Below are positions 33,631 to 42,930 of a stretch of 64,000 nt of DNA, piece after piece (position 1 is the first letter of the stretch; every line of letters begins with the position of its first letter). Origin of the DNA: JADKAV01 sp963732355 (GTDB lineage Bacteria; Actinomycetota; Actinomycetes; S36-B12; UBA10799); contig CAVSZD010000006.1 in the NCBI GenBank assembly GCA_963732355.1, forward strand, positions 682,001 to 746,000, in the 5' to 3' direction. Below the pieces are notes generated by a model. The model was given only the letters and a program-made list of their open reading frames with translations, was not told the DNA's origin and made no database searches. Both the position numbers and the translations under genes were made by a program.

Positions 33631-35351
33631 CTAGGGGCACAGGACGAGGTCGCTGCCGGCACCACCATGTCCACGGCGATCACGCAGACCTGATCCTGGG
33701 GCGTGCGCAGTGTCAGGCTGAAACCTGCCCGTGAGCGGTCGGCCGGAAGGTCCATTCGGGTGACCCGCTCGACCTTGACCACCTCGGCAGGCTCGCTGGT
33801 TACGATCGTGAGTTGCCCGCCGCCGAGGGTGTCGGCAACGTCGGCCCAGCCCGTGACCTGAAGGCGTGCGCCGTCGCGGGTGACACCCTCGAGGCTCCCA
33901 GTCCTGGGCATCTGGTTTGTCGGCTGGACACCCGTGACCGGGGTGGCGGAGCACATGCAACCGGCGGCAGAACCCCGTCGCCAGTGTCGCGGCCGGCGGG
34001 TCGGTACAGCCGGTTGCCGTGGCCCACGTAGCCGTCCCAGAACCACTTGTCGAACTCCCCGACGAACTCGTATCCCTGCTTCTGCAGGCCCTGGCTGCAT
34101 GCGGTGTAGTCGCCGTACCACGAGCACAACAGGTAGTCAGGGTCGTTGTTCTGGAACGCCCAGCGGTTCACCGCGCAGCAGAGCCTGAGCGCCCCCGCGC
34201 TGACCAGGCCCAGTTCGTCGACGACCGTGAAATCCGGGCCCAGGCGCATTCCGAACGACCCGGGTTCTGGCATCAGGATGGTGGCTCCGCCTGGTGACTC
34301 GGCCTTGATGAAGTCGGCGGCCTGCTCGTAGGCGTGGATGTGCGGCTTGAGGTTCGGGGTGTTCAACCAGGTTCCGATCGCGGGTGTCTGCCCGACGAGT
34401 GCCAGCGCACAGACTCCGACCGCCAGCCAGCCGAACCGCAGTCCGCCAGGTAGGACCAGCCCACGAACGCGGCGAGGAACAGCGCGAAGAACAGCGGGGT
34501 GGCGTACCAGAACCAGAACGTGACTCCGATTGCGGTGTAGAACGCGGCTGCCCCCATGGTGAAGCCGAGCCACACGATCAGCAGGAACAAGGCCTGCGGT
34601 GGGCCGGATGAAAGCTGCGACCAGGCGCCAAGCCGGCCAGCGTCAGGCCGAGGACACCGAGGAATCCGAGCAGGTAGGTCCAGAGTTGTCCGGCCGAGAT
34701 GGCAGTATCGAGATCGACTGGCCAGGTTTTCGTCGAGGTCGCCGGGAAACGATGGCGACGGATCGCTCCGACGGCCAAGAGCATGTACCGACAGGTGTGC
34801 GCAGTTCGCGTGCCGGAGCGCCGAAGCCGGTGAGGCACCCGCGCGGCCGGGTCGCAGTGCGGCCAGCAGTGCCACTTGGGGAAGGGTCGTGACCACGTCG
34901 CAGGATGCCGCCAAGCGGGGCTTGGACCGTAACCAGGCACTCTCGGGCCGACGACCGAGGTCGAGTCTCTGTCCGGCATCATGCCTGATTGGTCAAGGGT
35001 GAAAGCGGCGAGTGAAGATGGCTGTCGAACGCGGTTCGGGACGCCGCGGGCGATGGTGGGCAGGCATGCGTGCGACCACCCCAAGGGTTGTAGCGCGACG
35101 TGGGTGTCGGGATGGCTGAACCCGTGAGCATGTGCAGCAGTCCGAGCGTCGTGGCGTACCCGGCGGCAGTCGTGCCGAAGAACCGTTCGCCCGGGTTGAA
35201 GACCAGCCCGTACCCATCAGCGAAGTTCTGTGCGTCCGGTAGGGATGAACGAATCGTCGAGGCCGTAGTCGATGTTGTGACGTAGGAAGAGCAGCGCCCA
35301 CACCGCGACGAAAAGGGTGTATCCGAGGGGCCAAAACAGCGACTTCCGACC
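33631..35351 (-). pseudogene. Decayed membrane glycosyltransferase (multiple frameshifts)
   Basis: Pieces of one long membrane protein lie in several frames. From the 5' side: RKSLFWPLGYTLFVAVWALL and HNIDYGLDDSFIP near 35351-35243; then GLVFNPGERFFGTTAAGY in another frame; WTYLLGFLGVLGLTLAGL; FWFWYATPLFFALFLAAFVGW; TPNLKPHIHAYEQAADFI and FDKWFWDGYVGHGNRLYRPA; and an end piece VTGWADVADTLGGGQLTIVT to the stop at 33631. NPGERxxGTT after the first TM hairpin and the ~30-residue TM segments suggest a GT-C type (GT39/ArnT-like). At least four frame changes separate the parts. Confidence 0.75.
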
Positions 35352-35514
35352 GGGCCGTTCGGGCTCGTGGTCGGTGCAGGCGGCGCCTGTTCGGTGACTG
35401 ACAGCGCCCCCTGGAGTCTTCGCGCTGCGCCAGTGCTGGCACGCGCGTGTTCCGGGCGTGGACAAGCTCGCCCAAGCGCCGCGACAAGTCATTGAGGCGG
35501 CGTAGAGTCAGCCC

Positions 35515-36009
35515 ATGTTTCGCCGCTTCGCCATCTTGTGGGCCGTGGCCCTTGCCATTTCGAGCGCTGCCCCTGCGTTGGCCGATACAACGACCGTCAA
35601 AGTCGCCCACGGCGCGGTCTCGGCACAATTGGTTCCTGTCACACCCGGGACGCCCAGTGCTGGGGATCTGCGCACGTACTACGTCGACTTGACGAAGCCG
35701 GGCAAGGCCAAGCGGATCGGCTTTCTGACCGGGTCACTGCTGACGACCGCAGTTGGCAAACCGAGTGCCGGCAAGGAGTACCGCACCGCGGACCTTGTCT
35801 TCACGGTCGGCAAGCCGGCCGACCAACTGGTGGTGGGTGGCGTCGCCGTTTACGAGCAGGCCGCTCCGACCGTCGCCCTGCGTACTTCGGTCGTCCGTCC
35901 AGTCGTGGGCGGTTCGGGGCAATACGCCGGTGCGCGCGGGTGGTGCAAGTCGATACACCGCAAGGACGGCACGTGGCGTCACGTCTTCCACTTCAGGACC
36001 ATCCGATGA
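35515..36009 (+). CDS. Secreted AOC-barrel/dirigent-like protein
   Basis: 164 residues with a signal peptide (MFRRFAILWAVALAISSAAPALA). The C-terminal VVGGSGQYAGARG is the signature of the allene oxide cyclase-like barrel and dirigent families. Bacterial members are exported and mostly uncharacterised. The stop overlaps the next start as ATGA (36006-36009), so it is co-translated with the molybdopterin oxidoreductase, an odd pair. Its own promoter probably lies just upstream, past the pseudogene. Confidence 0.75.
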   Translation: MFRRFAILWAVALAISSAAPALADTTTVKVAHGAVSAQLVPVTPGTPSAGDLRTYYVDLTKPGKAKRIGFLTGSLLTTAVGKPSAGKEYRTADLVFTVGKPADQLVVGGVAVYEQAAPTVALRTSVVRPVVGGSGQYAGARGWCKSIHRKDGTWRHVFHFRTIR

Positions 36010-38285
36010 CGGACAAGGTTCGCCACATATGTCCCCTGTGTGAAGCCACCTGTGGACTTCAGATCACGGTTTCCGGCGGCCGTGTCACCGGCGTGAGGGG
36101 CGACGCCGAGGACGTCTTCAGCAAGGGCTTCATCTGTCCCAAGGGGGTCGCGATCGGTGATCTGCAGGAGGACCCGGCTCGGCTACGCACCCCGATGGTC
36201 CGTGAGGACGGGCGCCTGCGGGAGGCGACTTGGGATGAAGCGTTCGACCGCATTCGCGCGGGCTTGGCCGAAGTGATCGAGCAATCCGGCCCGAACGCGG
36301 TGGGGGTCTACCTGGGGAACCCGAACGCGCACAACGTCACGAGCACCTTCTACCTGCCAGCGCTTGTCAGGGCCCTTGGCACCCGCTACCGCTTTTCCGC
36401 CAGCACAGTGGACCAGATGCCGCAGCAGGTGGCGCTTGGACTGATGTACGGAACCGAGCTGTCCGTGCCGGTGCCGGACATTGACCGTACGGATCTGTTC
36501 GTGGTGATCGGTGGCAACCCGCTTGTGTCGAACGGTTCAATGATGACGGTCCCGGACATGCCTGGGCGGCTGCGTGCGCTGCGTGCCCGGGGCGGTCGGT
36601 TGGTCGTGGTCGACCCCGTGCGCACGCGGACGGCGGACGCTGCCGATGAGCACCTGGCGATCCACCCCGGCACCGACGTTCTGCTCCTCGCCGGAATCGT
36701 GCACTGCCTGTTCGCCGAGGGACTGATCGACCTTGCGGCGGCCACGTCGTGGGTCGACGAGCGGGCGGTCGAGCAACTGCGGGAACTGGTTGCGCCGTTC
36801 TGTGCAGAGGCCGTCGCCGGGCCGACCGGCCTGCCCGCTGAGAAGATCGCGGCGCTGAGCAGCCAGATCGCTGGGGCGGATTCTGCCGCGGTCTACGGGC
36901 GGATGGGAACGTCCACATCGGGTTTGCCGGTGGACGGCGAGCCCACCTCCTTCGCCACGCTGGCCTCTTGGCTGATCGCGGTCATCAACGTGCTCACCGG
37001 GAATCTCGACCGACCCGGTGGCGTGATGTTCCCGCTGCCGCCGGCCGGAGGGCCCACAACTTTCGGGGAGTCCGGCCGTGGGCGTGGGGTGCGTGTGCCT
37101 GGCAGCCAGCGGACCCGGGTACGGGGCCTCCCCAGTGTCCTTGGCGAGTTTCCCGTCGCGGTACTGGCCGAGGAGATCGACACCCCCGACCCGGACACCG
37201 GCGAGCGCTTGCGTGCGCTGATCACGGTGGCCGGGAACCCGGTGGTTTCGACGCCCGCGGCCGACCGGCTCGACCGGGCGATCGCGGGTCTGGACCTGCT
37301 GGTGTGCCTCGACTCCTACATCACTGAGACCTCTCGGCACGCCGACGTGATCCTGCCCTCGGCGCCACCTCTGACGCGTAGCCATTACGACGTGGTGTTC
37401 GGTTCTCTGGCCGTGCGCAATACGGCGCGCTGGTCGCCGGCGGTCTTTGAACTCGTTGGTGAGGAGCGTGATGAGGGCGAGGTGCTCTTGGCTTTGGCGG
37501 GCATTGCGGCGGCCGTTGTCAACCGCGGTCCGGAGCCCACCGTTGAGCAGTTGGACGACCTTGTGGCCTTTGAGGTCGCTCGGCGTGCCTGCTCGGACTC
37601 CGCCAGCCGTGCCCACGGTCGTGAGCCGGCGGAGTTGCTGGCGGCGGTCACCCCCCGCCGTGGCGTGGCGCGGTTAGTGGACCTGTCCCTGCGTAGTGGA
37701 CCGTACGGCGACGGTTTCGGCGACCACCCGGGCGGGCTGACTTTGGAAATGCTGGAGGCTGCGCCGTCAGGCATTGACTTCGGCGCCCTTGAACCCCGAT
37801 TGCCGGAGGTCCTACGGACCCCCTCGGGCCGGATCGAACTGGTACCCCCGCAACTTGTTGTCGAGGCACAGCGGTTGGCCGATGCCCTGGACCGGGTGGC
37901 CGTTCCCGACCTGGTTCTCGTCGGCAGGCGGCAGTTAAGGACCAACAACTCGTGGCTACGCACGCTGCCCCGTCTCACCGGCGGATCGAGTCGATGCACA
38001 GCTCAGCTGAACCCCCGAGACGCGGCCGCTGAGGGTCTGTCCGACGGCGACAGTGCGACTCTGACTTCAGCCGCGGGGAGTGTCGAAGTGGTGGTGGAGG
38101 TGACTGACGCGGTGATGCCGGGGGTGGTCTGCCTGCCTCACGGTTGGGCCCGGGCGCACCCAGCGATCTGGTCCGACGACGCCACCTCCGGAGCGAACGC
38201 GAACACTCTCACCCCGGCTGTCGGCCTAGATCCGTTATCGGGGACGGCTGTGCTCAATGCCGTCCCGGTGCGGATCGCGCGATAG
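36006..38285 (+). CDS. Molybdopterin-dependent oxidoreductase, FdhF/BisC-type
   Basis: 759 residues from MTDKVRHICPLCEATCG. N-terminal Cys9, Cys12, Cys16 and Cys44 (FICPKG) form a likely 4Fe-4S site. The middle has FVVIGGNPLVSNGS, VVVDPVRTRTADAADEHLAI and YITETSRHADVILPSAPP, all bis-MGD-binding features. The C-terminal domain has LRTNNSWLRTLP. There is no Tat signal, so it is cytoplasmic. At the usual metal-ligand position the sequence reads STVDQMP, so there is no Cys or Sec. The substrate is unknown (formate, N/S-oxide or other). Confidence 0.86.
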   Translation: MTDKVRHICPLCEATCGLQITVSGGRVTGVRGDAEDVFSKGFICPKGVAIGDLQEDPARLRTPMVREDGRLREATWDEAFDRIRAGLAEVIEQSGPNAVGVYLGNPNAHNVTSTFYLPALVRALGTRYRFSASTVDQMPQQVALGLMYGTELSVPVPDIDRTDLFVVIGGNPLVSNGSMMTVPDMPGRLRALRARGGRLVVVDPVRTRTADAADEHLAIHPGTDVLLLAGIVHCLFAEGLIDLAAATSWVDERAVEQLRELVAPFCAEAVAGPTGLPAEKIAALSSQIAGADSAAVYGRMGTSTSGLPVDGEPTSFATLASWLIAVINVLTGNLDRPGGVMFPLPPAGGPTTFGESGRGRGVRVPGSQRTRVRGLPSVLGEFPVAVLAEEIDTPDPDTGERLRALITVAGNPVVSTPAADRLDRAIAGLDLLVCLDSYITETSRHADVILPSAPPLTRSHYDVVFGSLAVRNTARWSPAVFELVGEERDEGEVLLALAGIAAAVVNRGPEPTVEQLDDLVAFEVARRACSDSASRAHGREPAELLAAVTPRRGVARLVDLSLRSGPYGDGFGDHPGGLTLEMLEAAPSGIDFGALEPRLPEVLRTPSGRIELVPPQLVVEAQRLADALDRVAVPDLVLVGRRQLRTNNSWLRTLPRLTGGSSRCTAQLNPRDAAAEGLSDGDSATLTSAAGSVEVVVEVTDAVMPGVVCLPHGWARAHPAIWSDDATSGANANTLTPAVGLDPLSGTAVLNAVPVRIAR

Positions 38286-38445
38286 GGACCGGTGTTGTTT
38301 TCCGGCGACTGAGTTGTCGGTTTCCAGCTTTGCTTGTGGCGGCGGGGGTTTTTGGGTGGTCGGGTAGGGACCGGTGTTGTTTTCGGGCGACTGAGTTGTC
38401 GGTTTCCAGCTTTGCTTGCGGCGGCGGGGGTGGCGGCGGGGGTTG
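38283..38445. repeat. Two ~65-bp direct repeats, 82 bp apart
   Basis: TAGGGACCGGTGTTGTTTTC followed by CGACTGAGTTGTCGG and TTTCCAGCTTTGCTTG occurs at 38283 and again at 38365, then GGCGGCGGGGG. The first copy begins in the stop codon of the oxidoreductase gene. There is little palindromy. Nothing else is seen between 38286 and 38465. Confidence 0.8.
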
Positions 38446-38465
38446 GCTCCCCCCCCCAACCCCAC

Positions 38466-39200
38466 TCAGCACACGGCAAACCGGTACCCCGGCCGTCCGG
38501 CAGGTCGCAGCGCCCGGTCCCGCAGGACGATTGGGATCCGGTCGGAGTGACTGCGGCATGCCTCTTCGAAGTCGGAGCGCCGGTACTCGATCTCGATGAC
38601 CCGGTCGTTGTAGGCGTCGAGGAACCTGTCGCATTCGTCGTAGCGCTGGCATTCCTCCACGATCGCGAAGTCGAAGAAACCCCGACCTACCATCGACGCA
38701 GCGTTCTTCTGAGCGAAGGCAATCCCCGCCCCGTGCGCGATGCCCGCGAGGCGTCGGGCGAGCGCGGTGTTGCCCCGGGCAGTCAGGAGACCGCGGCTGC
38801 GTGTCCACGAGTCGAGGTTGTCGGCCTCCACGGCTGCGTAGCCGCGGCTCGCGCAAGAACGGATCCACGGCGCCATGATCCGCGTGATGGCCTGGCGCTT
38901 CGCCCGGGAGCGAGTGTCGAGCAGCATCTCCTGAGGCCATCCGGGATCGGTTACAGGTTCGCCACCGCGGCGCAAGATCAACCGCGGGTGCTGCTTCAAC
39001 CACTTTCCACGGTCCTCGGGCTGGGTCTGGAATCCGTTGAAGTAGCAAATCGAGTAGGCGCCGTCTGCTGGCTCTTCGCGCCAGTCTCGCGCCACGACGC
39101 CAACGCTGGCCGCGGGTGGGTACGCACCGCCCAGTTGGTAATCAGCGTCGGTGTCCACTGGCGGCAGCACAAGGGCGAGTGCCAGAAGCGCGCCAATCAC
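38466..39200 (-). CDS. GH114-like (endo-alpha-1,4-polygalactosaminidase family) exported protein
   Basis: 244 residues from GTG 39200 (VIGALLALALVLPPVDTDADY), a signal-like N-terminus. The TIM-barrel blocks are VGVVARDWREEPADGAYSICYFNGFQTQ, then GYAAVEADNLDSWTRSRGL with the likely catalytic acidic residue, and GIAFAQKNAASMVGRGFFDFAIVEECQRYDECDRF, matching GH114/TM1410-type. It probably cuts an amino-sugar polysaccharide. Its start lies 7 nt after the stop of the GGDEF gene, so they are one operon. Upstream in-frame codons to 39356 lie inside that gene and are rejected. Confidence 0.78.
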   Translation of the reverse strand: MIGALLALALVLPPVDTDADYQLGGAYPPAASVGVVARDWREEPADGAYSICYFNGFQTQPEDRGKWLKQHPRLILRRGGEPVTDPGWPQEMLLDTRSRAKRQAITRIMAPWIRSCASRGYAAVEADNLDSWTRSRGLLTARGNTALARRLAGIAHGAGIAFAQKNAASMVGRGFFDFAIVEECQRYDECDRFLDAYNDRVIEIEYRRSDFEEACRSHSDRIPIVLRDRALRPAGRPGYRFAVC

Positions 39201-39207
39201 GCCCCGA

Positions 39208-41349
39208 TCATTCCATCTGGGCCAAGGCGGACGGCACAACGGGGGAACCGGTCGCAACCACTCGATCGCGCCCAGCCTTCTTCGCCTCGTACAAGGCTCG
39301 GTCCGCTCGCGCCACCACCTCGTCGGCGTCATCACCGGCCTCAGCCACGGCGGCACCGATGCTCAACCTGGGCGTGAGCACGTGCTGTTCCATTCGGAAC
39401 GGGACGCCCACCTCGCGGCGGACCTTCTCGGCGACCTGGGCGGCCTCCTCCAGGCCGTTGATCTGCGTGAGGAGAACCAGGAACTCGTCACCACCCATGC
39501 GTCCCACTGTGTCGGCCTCACGCAGGCACCGCTGGATGCGCCGAGACACCTCGATGAGAAGCGCATCGCCGACGGGGTGGCCGTAGGTGTCGTTGACATG
39601 CTTGAACTTGTCCAGATCGCAGTACAGAACGCCGAGCCGCTGACCGGTGCGTGGGGGATGGGACAGCACCGAATGCATGGTCTGCAGCACCGCACGACGG
39701 TTCTTCAGATCCGTCAACGGATCGTGGTGAGCATGGAAATCGAGAAGTGAATGCGCCTGGCGCGCCTCGGTGATGTCCAGGAATTGGGCGACGAACGTCG
39801 CGTGTGCCCCGTGCTCGTCCCGCACTGCCGCAATTGCGTTCTGCACCCACACGACCGCCCCCGATGAATCAACCACCCGCTTCTCGCGAGTCACCGAGTC
39901 GACCGCCCCGAGGTGCAGCAGGTTCCACATCTCCATGTCGACATGTCGGTCTCCCGGGTGGGTCATGGAGGTGATGCGCTGTCCCACCAGGGACTGCTCA
40001 TCCACCTTCAACATCCCGCTCAAGGCGCCGTTGACCTGCAGCAGTCTGCCCGCGCGATCGATCAGGGCCATTCCGAGCGGCGTGGCTCGCATCGCGGTCC
40101 GGAACCGCTCCTCGCTTGTGGTCAACGCTTGGCGGGCGCGGGTCTCGGCATCGACGTCACGCAGTCGCACAACCCGGACAAGGTTGCCGTCGAGGTCTCT
40201 TGCCGAACTGGCAGTGGCGTCCACCCACAACCAGTTGCCGTCGTTGCACCTGACCCGGAAGAGCCCACCGGCCTTGCTGCCGACTGTGGCGGTGGCCGTC
40301 AACACCTTGTTGACTGCACCCCAGTCGAAGTCGGAGACGAATGCGCTGATGGGTTTGCCGAGCACCTGGTCGCGGTCCCAGCCGAGAGTGTCCTGCACCG
40401 ACGGGGATGCCCACTGCAGGAATCCATCGCCAGACACCTTCAGGACCACATCGGAGGTGTTCTCTGCCAGCAGTTGGTAGTGCTGGCGAGATTCCGCGAG
40501 TTGCCGGCGACCGGCCACGAGTTCGCTGATGTCCACGATCTGTGCGATCAGGTAGAGGACCCGGCCGTTGCTGTCGCGTACCCCGGAGACCGACAGATCG
40601 CCCCAGACGATGGATCCATCCGGTCGGATGAACCGCTTGGAGAGCCGGTAGCTGTCCTCGCTGCCATCCAAGATGGTCCTCACCATGGCCAGATCCGCGG
40701 CCAGGTCGTCGGGGTGCGTCAATTCCATCCACGTGGCTGACAGAAGCTCGGCCTCGTCGCGGCCGAGGAAGTGGCACATCGCCGGGTTCGCGCTGAGCAG
40801 GGTCCCGTCCGGTGCGGTGAGGTTCATGGCTACGGGGGCGTGCAGCGTCACCATCCGCAGGCGTTCCTCGTTCGCACGCACAACGGCCGCCGCTTTGAAA
40901 TCGTGGGTCACATCCCGCCAGGTGAACGCGACACCGTCCTCCACCTTGACCATGCTCGCGTCGTAGCGGCGGTCGTCCAGGCTGACCTGGCTGAACAGTT
41001 CCTGGGCCTTGAACAGCAGAGGTTCTCCGCTGGTGATCACCTGTTCGGCCCAGGCCAGGACCCGGTCGGTGCCCTGTCCGGCGAACCGTGACCACAGGCT
41101 GCTGCCCAGCAACTGGCCGCGCTCGATCTGCAGGTAGTCGGCAGCCGCCTTGTTGCACTCGAGGTACTCCAGGTCCACGAAGGCCCCGGATTCGTCGCGG
41201 ATCGCACCCCACAGCACGTGCGGATCCAGCGATGAATCAAGGATCGCGCGTAACCGATCCTTCTCCGACCAAACCGCGGCGGCGAGCGCACCCCGTTCGC
41301 CTGCGCCGGGACCGCGTGTATCCGGGCTCATGACGATTTTTCGGCACAA
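39208..41349 (-). CDS. PAS-rich diguanylate cyclase
   Basis: 713 residues, no membrane segment. Four PAS-like units are readable from about residue 30 to 510: EYLECNKAAADYLQIERG, SANPAMCHFLGRDEAELL, VSGDGFLQWASPSVQDTLG and MALIDRAGRLLQVNGALSG. The C-terminal GGDEF domain is complete: YCDLDKFKHVNDTYGHPVGD and RMGGDEFLVLL. No EAL domain. It is predicted to make c-di-GMP under control of several PAS sensors. TTG 41349 has AAGGA 9 nt upstream; ATG 41331 is the alternative. The GH114 gene follows in the operon. Confidence 0.88.
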   Translation of the reverse strand: MCRKIVMSPDTRGPGAGERGALAAAVWSEKDRLRAILDSSLDPHVLWGAIRDESGAFVDLEYLECNKAAADYLQIERGQLLGSSLWSRFAGQGTDRVLAWAEQVITSGEPLLFKAQELFSQVSLDDRRYDASMVKVEDGVAFTWRDVTHDFKAAAVVRANEERLRMVTLHAPVAMNLTAPDGTLLSANPAMCHFLGRDEAELLSATWMELTHPDDLAADLAMVRTILDGSEDSYRLSKRFIRPDGSIVWGDLSVSGVRDSNGRVLYLIAQIVDISELVAGRRQLAESRQHYQLLAENTSDVVLKVSGDGFLQWASPSVQDTLGWDRDQVLGKPISAFVSDFDWGAVNKVLTATATVGSKAGGLFRVRCNDGNWLWVDATASSARDLDGNLVRVVRLRDVDAETRARQALTTSEERFRTAMRATPLGMALIDRAGRLLQVNGALSGMLKVDEQSLVGQRITSMTHPGDRHVDMEMWNLLHLGAVDSVTREKRVVDSSGAVVWVQNAIAAVRDEHGAHATFVAQFLDITEARQAHSLLDFHAHHDPLTDLKNRRAVLQTMHSVLSHPPRTGQRLGVLYCDLDKFKHVNDTYGHPVGDALLIEVSRRIQRCLREADTVGRMGGDEFLVLLTQINGLEEAAQVAEKVRREVGVPFRMEQHVLTPRLSIGAAVAEAGDDADEVVARADRALYEAKKAGRDRVVATGSPVVPSALAQME

Positions 41350-41404
41350 CTCGGTTGGTCCTTGATCGCCGTTTCGGAGGTTCGACGACCTGCAGGGATC
41401 AGGC

Positions 41405-41995
41405 TCAGCGCGGCCCGAAGATGAAGGTCTGGACCTTGCGCAGGACCTTGATCGAAGGACCGTAGCCCTTGGCCGGCGCGGAGCGGATCTGTAGACGCTC
41501 CCCGCATGACCCGGCCCCTGCGTAGAAGAAGTCCACGATCAACTCACCTCGGATGATCTTCTTGCCGCGCTTGCCGGTGAACGTGCTGCGCTGACGAAGG
41601 TAGTTCTCGCCGATGGTCTGAATGCCCCCGACATTGGTGTACTTCGCACCTTTCAAAGGAAAGCTGTACAGACCGAAGTTCTCAGCCGCGCCAGCTAGTG
41701 AAGCGTTGCGGAAGTAGGCGAAGAACTCGTCGCTGGTGGACCAATAGCCCGGGTAGACACAAGGAGCCGCGCTGGCGCCGTAGTGCAGGAAGCGCTCCCC
41801 AGTTGGTGATCCGACAAGCAGGTCGTTGGCCCCGTCGGAGGCAACCCAGTCCTGCGGCCCGTACCAGGTCCAGTGCGTCAGTTCGTGCCGCACGAAATTG
41901 CGTGGGATGTCAGGGTCGGCAGCGTCTGCTGGCGCAGAAAGGGGCAACGCCAGGGACACCGCGGCAAGCACAGCGATACCGGTCCGTTTGAACAT
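41405..41995 (-). CDS. Secreted protein of unknown function
   Basis: 196 residues from ATG 41995 (MFKRTGIAVLAAVSLALPLSAPADA, a signal peptide). The mature domain (PDIPRNFVRHELTHWTWYGPQDWVASDGANDLLVGSP) recalls exported actinobacterial proteins of about 200 residues with a Cys in CVYPGYWS and another in SCGERLQI. HELTH recalls an HExxH metal motif with the Glu/His order disturbed (HELTH fits HExxH exactly by spacing), so a zincin-like fold is possible but not claimed. It precedes the GGDEF operon on the same strand. Confidence 0.7.
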   Translation of the reverse strand: MFKRTGIAVLAAVSLALPLSAPADAADPDIPRNFVRHELTHWTWYGPQDWVASDGANDLLVGSPTGERFLHYGASAAPCVYPGYWSTSDEFFAYFRNASLAGAAENFGLYSFPLKGAKYTNVGGIQTIGENYLRQRSTFTGKRGKKIIRGELIVDFFYAGAGSCGERLQIRSAPAKGYGPSIKVLRKVQTFIFGPR

Positions 41996-42121
41996 GTGGC
42001 AAGGGTACGCCTGGTGAATCGCACACGGAAGGTTGTACAGGTGGCCGAGCACCGTCGGCCTCGGGCCAATGTCCCAGAAGGGGGTTCTGCCGGGCCCGAC
42101 AGTGAAGGGTCGCAGTCGGGT

Positions 42122-42420
42122 ATGCCGTTGCCAGTTCGGCTGACCGTTGAGACGAGGCACGCCTGGATGCACTCGCAGCGCACACGGGCCGCTTCAAGTC
42201 CTTCTACGTACGCGAGGCAATCGCTGCGCACCTGGATGATCTTGAAGAGCGGCACTGGGCGCATGAGGCAGTCCGGGAGTGGGAGGCCTCTGCGAAGAAG
42301 TCCCGACCTGCGCGCGAGCTCTGGGATGCATTGGACGTGTGAGTCGATTGGCTTGAGACCTCACCGCAGTTCGACAAGGCACTCGGCAACCCCGATCCAC
42401 AGGGGCTATGCCTGTACGAC
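42122..42420 (+). pseudogene. Broken RelB-type antitoxin and toxin remnant
   Basis: ATG 42122 starts MPLPVRLTVET; a base is missing, and the rest continues one frame over as EARLDALAAHTGRFKSFYVR, then EAIAAHLDDLEERHW to the stop at 42340-42342. This is a RelB/DinJ-like ribbon-helix-helix antitoxin. Past the stop, WLETSPQFDKALGNPDPQ resembles the N-terminus of a RelE/ParE toxin, but it ends in junk. Both partners are dead. The identification is by motif recognition from a translated frame and should be checked by alignment. Confidence 0.6.
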
Positions 42421-42517
42421 CTGAGGACCGTCCCGCTTGGAGGCGGCCCTCAGGTCGTTGATGGTGGCCCCAGCGGGATGGTCGGTGACCGGCTGGGGTG
42501 GGTTGCGATCTCTCGGG

Positions 42518-42682
42518 TCAGATCTGGTCTTTGACGGCCTGCGCGGCCTGGTCGACTGCCGGGTCGATCTGGTCGGGGGTCTTCTCCTTGACCGTTTCCG
42601 CGACCTTGTCGATCGCCTCATCTGTCGCGCCGCTGCCGCCCAAAGTCTCCTTGGCCTTGTTGACCATGTCGTCGATGCCCAT
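42518..42682 (-). CDS. Small MT0933-like antitoxin family protein
   Basis: 54 residues. MGIDDMVNKAKETLGGSG then EAIDKVAETVKEKTPDQID and a final AAQAVKDQI helix match the short PF14013 (MT0933/Rv0909-type) antitoxins, also called CsbD-like stress proteins. It has no membrane segment and is rich in Lys, Asp and Glu. The GAGAGGATC site lies 6 nt before the ATG. No toxin gene is next to it. It lies between the dead RelBE remnant and the 85-bp tandem repeats. Confidence 0.68.
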   Translation of the reverse strand: MGIDDMVNKAKETLGGSGATDEAIDKVAETVKEKTPDQIDPAVDQAAQAVKDQI

Positions 42683-42930
42683 GCGTGATCCTCTCGGTGG
42701 AACGCCAGGCGTGGGCGCCCAGCGTGCGGTAAGGCTTACATGATCTGCGCCATGATGCACCCGCAACCGCTGAGTGCTTGGAGGCTCCAGACGTCTAGGG
42801 CCGGGACTCTCAGGATGCTCATCTCGACGCCTCCGGATCTCGGGCTCCCAGAGCCTCGGCCGATGCGATGCACTCGACGAGGCGCCGCTTCTCAAGGGCT
42901 ACGTAGCCGCCCTTGGCCTAGTTGGCAAAG

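Noticed and set aside
35538..36005. N-terminal extension of the molybdopterin oxidoreductase
   Set aside because: The in-frame upstream part is out-of-frame translation of the secreted AOC-like gene; ATG 36006 opens the Cys motif directly.
36006..38285. Selenocysteine formate dehydrogenase
   Set aside because: No in-frame TGA, no SECIS-like hairpin, and the metal-ligand position is not Cys or Sec.
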